Both the position numbers and the translations under genes were made by a program. This document shows, piece by piece, positions 1-5,254 of a DNA stretch of 6,023 nucleotides; position 1 is the stretch's first letter; each line of letters starts with the position of its first letter. The notes under the pieces are model-generated. The model saw only the letters and a list, made by a program, of their open reading frames with translations, was not told the origin of the DNA and did no database searches. Origin of the DNA: an uncultured Oscillospiraceae bacterium (GTDB lineage: Bacteria; Bacillota; Clostridia; Oscillospirales; Oscillospiraceae); NCBI GenBank assembly GCA_934546725.1, contig CAKTED010000106.1, forward strand, positions 1 to 6,023. The letters run 5' to 3'.

Positions 1-1043
1 CCGCTTCTTCTGCGGGAGCCTGTAATGTAGTCCAGAAGCAGCACGCCCATCTTGTTGCCGCTTATCTGATGAAACGCGCCGTCCCCGCCGCGTATCATAA
101 CGCCGATGCGGTCACTGTCCGGATCCGTGCCGATAAGGATATCGGCTCCGACCTCGTTCGCCAGCCCTTCGGCCAGCGCAAAGCCCTCGGGATTTTCCGG
201 ATTTGGGCTTGCTACTGTGGAAAAATCGCCGTCCGGCTTCATCTGCTCCGGTACGCAGAAAAGCTCCTTCACGCCCATGCGCCGCAGGACCTTCGGAACG
301 AGCTTCATGCCCGCGCCGTGGAAAGGAGTATAGACTATCTTCATGTCCCCCGCTCTGGCAACAAGCTCCTTTGCCATACACTGGGAAAGGACCTCCTCCA
401 TGAAAGCCTCGTCCGTCTCCCGGCCAATGACGCTTATGAGCCCATCTTCAACGGCGCTTTCATATGATTTTACCACAGGTATGTTCAAAATGTCTGTTTT
501 GGACATAACGTTTGCAACTTTTTCCGCGTGCTCCGGTGGCAGCTGCGCGCCGTCCTCCCAGTAGACCTTATAGCCGTTATACTCCTTCGGGTTATGGCTA
601 GCCGTAATGTTGATGCCGGCCATCGCGCCGTATCTGCGTATCGCGAACGAAAGCTCCGGCGTTGGGCGCATATCCTCGAATATGCGGACCCTGACACCGC
701 GCCCGGCCATAATTTCGGCGGCCGCCTCGGCAAATGCGCGGCTGTTATTGCGGCAATCGTGGCATATAACGCAGCCGCGCTCCATTGCGCCCGCGCCCTC
801 GCGTCTGATAAGCTCGGCAAGTCCGAACGTTGCCTGCCGGATAACGTAAACGTTCATGCGGTTCAGACCAGGACCCATAATACCGCGCAGTCCCGCCGTA
901 CCGAACTCCAGCGGAGCATAAAATCGGCTCTCTATCTCCTTTTCGTTTCCCGAAAGCGCCTCAAGCTCTTCCCTCTCCGCGAGGGAGAGCGCTTCGCTGC
1001 CCTTCCAGCGAAGATATTCCGCCATATAATCAAACGCCATCAT
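1..1043 (-). CDS. Phosphoglucomutase/phosphomannomutase, alpha-D-phosphohexomutase superfamily (C-terminal part beyond left edge)
   Basis: This is the N-terminal 347 residues of an alpha-D-phosphohexomutase; the reading frame is open at the left edge. Enzymes of this superfamily interconvert hexose 1- and 6-phosphates in the cytoplasm through a phosphoserine and Mg2+. Visible motifs are FGTAGLRG (residues 47-54), the catalytic serine loop TASHNP (Ser149) and the metal loop GTDPDSDR (305-312; Asp307, Asp309, Asp311). The long spacing between the serine and metal loops and the FGTAGLRG motif fit the long PgcA-like subgroup (about 550-580 aa) better than GlmM, so roughly 60% is present. Two adjacent ATGs (1043 and 1040) are possible starts: the first forms an ATGA overlap with the preceding stop, while the second sits 7 nt from GGAGG (1052-1048) and may be the better start. 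Family is confident; substrate (glucose or mannose phosphate) cannot be told from this fragment. Confidence 0.93.
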   Translation of the reverse strand, partial: MMAFDYMAEYLRWKGSEALSLAEREELEALSGNEKEIESRFYAPLEFGTAGLRGIMGPGLNRMNVYVIRQATFGLAELIRREGAGAMERGCVICHDCRNNSRAFAEAAAEIMAGRGVRVRIFEDMRPTPELSFAIRRYGAMAGINITASHNPKEYNGYKVYWEDGAQLPPEHAEKVANVMSKTDILNIPVVKSYESAVEDGLISVIGRETDEAFMEEVLSQCMAKELVARAGDMKIVYTPFHGAGMKLVPKVLRRMGVKELFCVPEQMKPDGDFSTVASPNPENPEGFALAEGLANEVGADILIGTDPDSDRIGVMIRGGDGAFHQISGNKMGVLLLDYITGSRRRS

Positions 1044-1486
1044 TCATCCTCCACGGGTCTGAGCAGCTCTCTTGCAAGCTCAAGCATGTTTTCGGGAACG
1101 TAAACGTCCATCCCCGTCCCCGCAAATCCAAGCAGCACCTTCGCCAGCTGGCCGCCCTGCGGAAAATCCTTTGCCGACGGTATGCCGAAGCTGCGAAGCT
1201 GCGCGAGCGTCATTTCATAATCCATCTGATTGCCGGTAACGGTGGTAAGCAGCGCGGGCTTTACCGGCTCGCCGTTATCGTCCAGCGGCCATATGCCGGG
1301 GTCGCAGTTACCGGTACATTCCTCGTCATACTCCGCCGTGCAGGAGGCGCAGCTTGAGCAGTCCCCCGTGCATGATACCGCTTCGGCGTGCGAGCAGCTT
1401 TTTTTATCCTCAAGAAGCTCCCCGCACTCGGGGCATACTCCGTCCTTAACATTATAGTTCTTTTTACACTCAGGGCACCAGGCCAT
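1040..1486 (-). CDS. Small zinc-ribbon protein with Cys-rich linker and DUF2007-like C-terminal domain
   Basis: This is a 148-residue protein of unknown function. It opens with a zinc ribbon of the form CPEC-x10-CPEC (Cys4, Cys7, Cys18, Cys21). Residues 31-61 add seven more cysteines (31, 39, 43, 46, 49, 57, 61) in an acidic, Ser/Thr-rich stretch that could bind a second metal or form disulfides. Residues about 79-142 resemble the DUF2007 'putative signal transducing' fold: a strand, a helix (MTLAQLRSFGIPS) and a closing segment GMDVYVPENMLELARELL. There is no signal peptide or membrane segment, so it is probably cytoplasmic. The start is fixed by AGGAGG (1500-1495), 8 nt upstream. It begins 23 nt after rlmH, and its stop overlaps the start of the phosphoglucomutase gene, so the three are almost certainly cotranscribed. 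The zinc ribbon is clear, the DUF2007 assignment is from memory of the family pattern, and no role can be assigned. Confidence 0.88.
   Translation of the reverse strand: MAWCPECKKNYNVKDGVCPECGELLEDKKSCSHAEAVSCTGDCSSCASCTAEYDEECTGNCDPGIWPLDDNGEPVKPALLTTVTGNQMDYEMTLAQLRSFGIPSAKDFPQGGQLAKVLLGFAGTGMDVYVPENMLELARELLRPVEDE
1048..1052 (-). promoter_or_regulatory. Ribosome binding site of the phosphoglucomutase gene inside the preceding coding region
   Basis: GGAGG within the last codons of the zinc-ribbon gene lies 4 nt from ATG 1043 and 7 nt from ATG 1040. The stop TGA (1042-1040) overlaps the first ATG, a typical arrangement for translational coupling. Confidence 0.7.
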
Positions 1487-1509
1487 GGCTTTTTCCTCCT
1501 TGTGTGATT

Positions 1510-1992
1510 TTATTTGTGATACCTTGCGCCTTCCGATATTTTGTAGCTGCGGTAAAGCTGCTCAAGCAGCATTATGCGCGCAAGGTGATGCGGAAATGTC
1601 ATTCTTGACATTGAAAGCTTCAGGTCCGCCTCATCCTTGATGCTCTGCGCAAGCCCCATCGAGCCGCCGATAATAAAGCAGATCCGGTTTTTCCCTTTTA
1701 TGCCGCAGAGGTCGATAAAGTCCGAAAGCTGTTTGCTGTCCAGTTCCCTGCCCTCTATGCACATTGCTATGGTAAGCGCGTCCCTCGGAATGCGCAGTCG
1801 GAGGCTTCCCGCCTCCCGCGCCAGCGCGCTTTCGATCTCCGCCTCCGACGGCGCGCCGGAAAGCCTGCTTTCCGGCAGTTCCTCTATCTCTATTCTACAA
1901 TATGCGCCCAGTCTTTTCATGTATTCAGCAACGGCATCGACAAAGAATTTTTCCTTCAGCTTGCCAACGCACAATATTTTTATATTAAACAT
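1510..1992 (-). CDS. rlmH: 23S rRNA (pseudouridine-1915-N3)-methyltransferase RlmH
   Basis: RlmH is a SPOUT-class methyltransferase that uses S-adenosylmethionine to methylate pseudouridine 1915 in helix 69 of 23S rRNA in assembled 70S ribosomes. The 160-residue product matches the usual length (about 155-160). Hallmarks in order are the N-terminal strand IKILCVGKLKE (residues 4-14), CIEGRELDS (78-86), the SAM-knot segment FIIGGSMGL (107-115), MTFPHHLARIMLLEQLYRSY (131-150) and the conserved C-terminal YHK (158-160). The reading frame extends upstream to an ATG at 2061, but that would overlap walJ and add 23 unrelated residues. The ATG at 1992 has GGGAG (2007-2003) 10 nt upstream and gives the family N-terminus. 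It follows walJ by 40 nt; rlmH is also found near the wal locus in Bacillus. The protein looks intact. Confidence 0.97.
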   Translation of the reverse strand: MFNIKILCVGKLKEKFFVDAVAEYMKRLGAYCRIEIEELPESRLSGAPSEAEIESALAREAGSLRLRIPRDALTIAMCIEGRELDSKQLSDFIDLCGIKGKNRICFIIGGSMGLAQSIKDEADLKLSMSRMTFPHHLARIMLLEQLYRSYKISEGARYHK

Positions 1993-2032
1993 TTTTATAT
2001 TTCTCCCTGTATAACGCTCAACCTGTCTGCCA

Positions 2033-2815
2033 TCAGGCTTCCATAACGCAGCCCGGTTCATCCGCAGGAGCGACTGAAAGGCTTATCTCCCCCGGCTGCA
2101 CGCCGCCTGCGATAAGGCCGTCCGCCACGGCCCTGTAAGCCGCACGAGGAGTATTATTCTCCCGGCTCAGGTGCACCAGCAGCAGACGCCGCGCGCCGCT
2201 CCGTACAAGCTCCAGCGCAAATTCCGCCGCCGCGGCGTTTGAAAGATGGCCGTAATCGCCCAAAATACGCCTTTGCAGTGGGTATGGATAAGGTCCGCTG
2301 CGCAGCATGTCAATGTCGTGATTCGCTTCGAGCATAACGGCGGATGCCCCGCACACGGCGCGCCTGACCTCGCCGGTAATGTGGCCGATATCCGTCACCG
2401 CCGCCACGCGCCCGCCGTCCGCTTCAAAGCCGAAGCCAAGGCTTTCGGCAGCGTCGTGCGGCGTGGAGAATGGCCGCACCGCAATGCCGCCCACCTCAAG
2501 CTCCGTGCCCGGCTCCAGAATGCGGAAATTTCTGCCGCTCACCTTTCCCTTTGCGATAATGCTCCGAGCCGTCCCGCCTGAGGTGAGAATCGGTATATCC
2601 GTATATTTTTCAAGCATCGGCAGCGCGCAGACGTGGTCGCTGTGCTCATGCGTGAGCAGAACGGACGATATGTCCTCAAGCTTCAGGTCCATAAGTGCAA
2701 GGCTGCTTTTTATTCTTCGCATCGATATTCCCGCGTCGAGCAGTATGTATGTTCCGCCGCCGGAGACAAGAGCGCAGTTCCCGCTCGAGCCGCTGGCCAA
2801 GGTTTGCAGTATCAT
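2033..2815 (-). CDS. walJ: WalJ/YycJ-type metallo-beta-lactamase-fold hydrolase
   Basis: This 260-residue metallo-beta-lactamase-fold protein belongs to the YycJ/WalJ group, the small MBL member of the walRKHIJ cluster. Relatives are predicted or shown to be DNA nucleases and have been linked to coordinating cell division with replication and to mismatch repair in Firmicutes; the exact role here is inferred. The N-terminus LASGSSGNC (residues 6-14) is typical of the group. Metal-binding motifs are THEHSDH (55-61; His56, His58, Asp60, His61), His120-Asp121, TDIGH (141-145; Asp142), EANHD (163-167), GHLSN (189-193) and HLSRENN (215-221), the expected set for a two-metal site. There is no signal peptide, so it is cytoplasmic. 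The AGGAG at 2832-2828 is 12 nt from the ATG, a slightly long spacing, and no other start in frame lies closer. It sits 87 nt after murA and 40 nt before rlmH. Confidence 0.96.
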   Translation of the reverse strand: MILQTLASGSSGNCALVSGGGTYILLDAGISMRRIKSSLALMDLKLEDISSVLLTHEHSDHVCALPMLEKYTDIPILTSGGTARSIIAKGKVSGRNFRILEPGTELEVGGIAVRPFSTPHDAAESLGFGFEADGGRVAAVTDIGHITGEVRRAVCGASAVMLEANHDIDMLRSGPYPYPLQRRILGDYGHLSNAAAAEFALELVRSGARRLLLVHLSRENNTPRAAYRAVADGLIAGGVQPGEISLSVAPADEPGCVMEA

Positions 2816-2830
2816 CCGTATTTTTTTCTC

Positions 2831-2845
2831 CTGTTTTTTAAACAG
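2831..2845 (-). other. Small hairpin touching the walJ ribosome binding site
   Basis: CTGTTT-TTT-AAACAG (plus-strand reading, 2831-2845) is a perfect 6-bp inverted repeat with a 3-nt loop. In the mRNA its 3' arm contains the first two bases of the walJ AGGAG (2832-2828), and its 5' arm shares two bases with the end of the long stem-loop at 2844-2890. The two structures therefore compete at their junction. This might tune walJ translation, but the stem is A/U-rich and weak. Confidence 0.4.
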
Positions 2846-2890
2846 CAGGACACACTGAAACGAAAATTTTCCGTTTCAACGTGTCCTGCT
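2844..2890 (-). other. Long imperfect stem-loop between murA and walJ
   Basis: The arms AGCAGGACAC (2844-2853) and GTGTCCTGCT (2881-2890) are perfect inverted repeats of 10 bp. Inside them, after a 2x2 mismatch, TGAAACG (2856-2862) pairs with CGTTTCA (2872-2878), leaving a 9-nt A/T-rich loop. The structure spans 47 nt of an 87-nt gap. On the transcribed strand it is followed by GTTTAAAAAAC, not a run of T, so it is at best a weak terminator; an mRNA processing or stability element, or a dispersed palindromic repeat, is equally possible. Confidence 0.75.
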
Positions 2891-2902
2891 TTCCATCCTG
2901 AT

Positions 2903-4207
2903 TTATGCAAGGGCCTCTATCTGCCGGTTTATGCTGTCCGGGTCGCTGCCGCTCACGCAGACTATGTCCGCGCCCACGCCCCGAAGCTTTTCAACGATGT
3001 TTTCATACCCGCGCTCAATATAATGAACGTCCTCCACCTGCGTGATCCCCTCCGCGCAGAGACCGGCTATCACCATCGCCGCGCCCGCTCTCAGGTCGCA
3101 GGCCTTCACGGGAGCCGCAAGCAGCCTGTCCACTCCCTGGACCACCGCGATCTTGCCGTCCACCCGTATATTTGCGCCCATGCGGCTGAGCTGCGAAACA
3201 TAGCGGAAGCGATCGTCCCAGACGTCCTCCGTGACCACGCTCGTGCCGTGCGCCATGGAAAGCAGCGCGGTGATCTGCGGCTGCATATCCGTCGGGAAGC
3301 CGGGATACGGCATGGTTTTTACGTTTGTACTTCTGAGCGGAGCCGTTCGACGGACGAGCACGGCATCGCCGCGCTCCTCTATCTCCGCGCCCATCTCGAT
3401 AAGCTTTGCCGTAATGCATTCAAGGTGCTTGGGGATAACGTTTTTCACCAGCACCTCGCCGCCCGTTCCGGCAACGGCGGCGATATAGGTCCCGGCCTCT
3501 ATCTGGTCCGGAATGATGGAATAGAAGCCGCCCTTCATTTTTTCCACGCCGTTTATTTTGATGATGCTCGTTCCGGCGCCTTTAACGTCTGCGCCCATGG
3601 AGTTGAGGAAGTTCGCCAGATCGACTATATGCGGCTCGCGCGCGGCATTTTCGATAATGGTCCTGCCCTGCGCCTTAACGGCCGCGAGCATGATATTCAT
3701 CGTCGCTCCGACCGAAACAACGTCAAGATATATGTGCGCGCCGCTGAGACGCCCCGTTTTCGTGGAGGCGATTATCATCCCGTCGCGGACCTCAACGTCC
3801 GCCCCCATGGCCTTGAAGCCCTTGATATGCTGGTCTATCGGCCTTACGCCAAAATCGCAGCCGCCGGGCATCGCCCCTATCGCGGAGCCGAACTTGCCGA
3901 GCATGGAGCCGATGAGATAGTATGAGGCGCGAATGGAGCGCATCATATCCCCCGGCCCTTCGCCGCGCATAACTCCGCGGCAGTCGATATCCATTGTGTG
4001 TTTGTTCACGGTGCGCACATCCGCGCCCATGCGCCTGAGTATATTCAAAAGAAGAGTAACATCGCTTATCTGAGGAACATTCTCGATCCTGCAAACGCCA
4101 TCCACCAGCAAAGCAGCCGGAATGATGGCCACCGCGGCGTTCTTGGCTCCGCTGATGGTGATCTCGCCGTGCAGCGGCCTGCCGCCGCGAATAATATATT
4201 CCGTCAT
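2903..4207 (-). CDS. murA: UDP-N-acetylglucosamine 1-carboxyvinyltransferase (MurA)
   Basis: MurA transfers enolpyruvate from phosphoenolpyruvate to UDP-GlcNAc, the first committed step of peptidoglycan synthesis in the cytosol. The 434-residue product has the two-domain EPSP-synthase-like fold at nearly normal length (about 420-435). Key residues are the Lys22-Asn23 pair in SGAKNA, the loop PGGCDFGVRPIDQHIKG with the active-site Cys117 (the residue alkylated by fosfomycin, so the target site is the sensitive Cys form and not Asp), the catalytic Asp307 in GFPTDMQPQ, DLRAGAA (371-377) and IERGYENI (397-404). An in-frame ATG at 4225 would add six residues; I chose 4207 because GAGGAAG (4221-4215) precedes it and MTEYIIRGG is the usual N-terminus. 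Firmicutes often carry two MurA paralogues; which one this is cannot be told here. A promoter lies upstream (4375-4347), and walJ follows after a stem-loop. Confidence 0.97.
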   Translation of the reverse strand: MTEYIIRGGRPLHGEITISGAKNAAVAIIPAALLVDGVCRIENVPQISDVTLLLNILRRMGADVRTVNKHTMDIDCRGVMRGEGPGDMMRSIRASYYLIGSMLGKFGSAIGAMPGGCDFGVRPIDQHIKGFKAMGADVEVRDGMIIASTKTGRLSGAHIYLDVVSVGATMNIMLAAVKAQGRTIIENAAREPHIVDLANFLNSMGADVKGAGTSIIKINGVEKMKGGFYSIIPDQIEAGTYIAAVAGTGGEVLVKNVIPKHLECITAKLIEMGAEIEERGDAVLVRRTAPLRSTNVKTMPYPGFPTDMQPQITALLSMAHGTSVVTEDVWDDRFRYVSQLSRMGANIRVDGKIAVVQGVDRLLAAPVKACDLRAGAAMVIAGLCAEGITQVEDVHYIERGYENIVEKLRGVGADIVCVSGSDPDSINRQIEALA

Positions 4208-4340
4208 ACGCTCACTTCCTCGCATTGCGCTGTGCGCATAATACTGGTTTTTCGTATATGGTTATTATTACCTGATCCTGCGATCAGATACATTAAAAAT
4301 CAATTTTAAAGGCCGTGTTATCTGCCATTACTTCACATAA
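4208..4340 (-). promoter_or_regulatory. murA 5' leader with predicted hairpins, no recognised riboswitch
   Basis: This is the predicted untranslated leader of murA. It holds a 9-bp hairpin (arms 4290-4282 and 4277-4269, including one G-U pair, loop GCAG in RNA sense) and a 5-bp GC-rich hairpin TGCGC-ACA-GCGCA (4238-4226) that ends 4 nt before the GAGGAAG ribosome binding site. TGTTAT (4342-4337 on the minus strand) and ATAACA (4321-4316) form a further inverted repeat right at the predicted start. Neither hairpin is followed by a U-tract, so neither looks like an attenuator. I do not recognise a known riboswitch class. Confidence 0.5.
4269..4290 (-). other. Hairpin in murA leader
   Basis: The sequence TATCTGATC (4290-4282) pairs with GATCAGGTA (4277-4269) across a 4-nt loop. 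The core CTGATC/GATCAG is perfect. The hairpin could be an RNA structure of the leader or a DNA operator dyad about 50-70 nt downstream of the predicted transcription start. No U-run follows, so it is not an intrinsic terminator. Confidence 0.5.
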
Positions 4341-4346
4341 CATCTT

Positions 4347-4375
4347 ATTATAACCAGAATTGCACGGCTTGTAAA
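4347..4375 (-). promoter_or_regulatory. Sigma-A-type promoter for murA
   Basis: On the minus strand a -35 TTTACA (4375-4370; one mismatch to TTGACA) is followed by exactly 17 nt and a perfect -10 TATAAT (4352-4347). Transcription would begin near 4340, giving a leader of about 133 nt before the murA ATG at 4207. This is the best promoter match I found between genes of the window. It implies that murA and the genes after it can be expressed separately from yycHI. Confidence 0.82.
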
Positions 4376-4424
4376 TACTTAACTTTGATCTTATGCCGAT
4401 TTGCCCGACTTTTTATATTCCTGC

Positions 4425-5234
4425 TCATAGCAGCTCGCCCTTCTGCACGCTTATGCGATAATCTCCGCCGTCCGTACTTATCTGCCATACAGGCTCAAGC
4501 GTATTATCCGTCGCCGAGGAGCCCATCATGTAGCACAGCTCAATGCTCTCTATCCTTTTGCAGACAAGACCGCCGGAGCGGATATCGTCAAGAAAGCCTA
4601 TGAGCATCGTATTCACGTCCGGCTTCAGAGTATCTCCGCTTTTCTGCGGCTCGCCGTTAAGCCTGCGTCCGGATATCGCCGCGCTTCCGCCCGAATAGAG
4701 CGTGAGCTGAACACGGCAGTTGAGAACGCTTTTCCCGTTCCAGGTGCAGACGAAGCTTATGCTCCTCGAGTCTCCGTGCTCCTCGGTCACCGCGCCGGAA
4801 GCGCTGAACTCCATGCCCATGTCGTCAAGCAGACCGCGCGCGGTATTTTCCGCGCCCCTGGCGTCGTCAAGGTAATTGAAATATATTTCAAATTCGCCGT
4901 TATTTCTGAACGTCGCCCAGCCGTTTTCGTTTTCGTAATAAAAGATATTGCCGCCCTGATCCGTCGGCTCGGCCTCGCCGAGAAGCTTTTTTACAGCCGC
5001 GGCCTCCGCGCTCAGGTCTCTTTCGATCGTGCAGTTCCATGCTTCAACGTCCCGCGGGATATCATTCTGCTCCAGCTCTATCCCGTTTCCGGCAAAAAGC
5101 TCGGCCAGCTCGCTTTTTTCGCGCCTGCTTATCCTCGCGTCATCGTACCTGTTCATGACAATGAGCGCGGCAAAGCAGAGATTAAGCGCGGCAAGGATGA
5201 TTATCGCGATATTTTTCAGTCTTCGTATATCCAC
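4425..5234 (-). CDS. yycI: YycI-like membrane-anchored regulator of the WalK sensor kinase
   Basis: This 269-residue protein has a short basic N-terminus (MDIRRLKN), one transmembrane helix at about residues 9-27, and an extracytoplasmic remainder, the topology and length of YycI (about 280 aa in Bacillus). In Bacillus, YycH and YycI form a membrane heterodimer that adjusts WalK activity. C-terminal features of the YycH/YycI fold include FNYLDDARGAE (119-129) and the closing EPVWQISTDGGDYRISVQKGE (starting at 247), similar to the 'PVW-I-T-G-YY-N-A-GE' end of the family. The start is GTG at 5234; the nearby ATG at 5241 is in another frame. AAGGAG (5251-5246) lies 11 nt upstream. It starts 20 nt after yycH and is followed by a 217-nt promoter-bearing gap. 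Sequence identity in this family is low, so the call rests on topology, C-terminal pattern and position. Confidence 0.85.
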   Translation of the reverse strand: MDIRRLKNIAIIILAALNLCFAALIVMNRYDDARISRREKSELAELFAGNGIELEQNDIPRDVEAWNCTIERDLSAEAAAVKKLLGEAEPTDQGGNIFYYENENGWATFRNNGEFEIYFNYLDDARGAENTARGLLDDMGMEFSASGAVTEEHGDSRSISFVCTWNGKSVLNCRVQLTLYSGGSAAISGRRLNGEPQKSGDTLKPDVNTMLIGFLDDIRSGGLVCKRIESIELCYMMGSSATDNTLEPVWQISTDGGDYRISVQKGELL

Positions 5235-5245
5235 CGCGCATTCGT

Positions 5246-5251
5246 CTCCTT
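5246..5251 (-). promoter_or_regulatory. Ribosome binding site that decides the yycI GTG start
   Basis: AAGGAG lies 11 nt upstream of GTG 5234. An ATG at 5241 is only 4 nt away and opens a different frame without family features, so the GTG is the start. The spacing is longer than ideal, which together with GTG suggests modest initiation. Confidence 0.7.
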
Positions 5252-5254
5252 CCG

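Noticed and set aside
528..1103. A 191-codon plus-strand open frame
   Set aside because: It is antisense to the phosphoglucomutase and the end of the zinc-ribbon gene, and has no recognisable domain or ribosome binding site logic.
1993..2061. Upstream ATG extension of rlmH by 23 residues
   Set aside because: It would overlap the end of walJ, the added residues are not part of RlmH, and the ATG at 1992 has its own ribosome binding site and the family N-terminus.
2844..2890. Intrinsic terminator after murA
   Set aside because: The stem is strong, but the transcribed strand continues with GTTTAAAAAAC with only three Us, so a canonical terminator cannot be claimed.
2816..2902. A possible separate promoter for walJ (TTGAAA, TTTAAA)
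   Set aside because: TTGAAA has no acceptable -10 at 16-18 nt, and TTTAAA has no convincing -35; both fall within the stem-loop arms.
2633..3925. A 430-codon open frame on the plus strand opposite murA and the walJ start
   Set aside because: It lies antisense to murA, whose catalytic motifs are intact, and crosses the intergenic stem-loop. Its translation is rich in His, Arg and Ala with no family pattern, as expected from the complement of a GC-rich gene.
5175..5210. Possible lipoprotein signal in YycI (LNLC near residue 20)
   Set aside because: The position before Cys is Leu, not Gly/Ala/Ser, and the hydrophobic stretch continues past the Cys, so it is a membrane anchor and not a lipobox.
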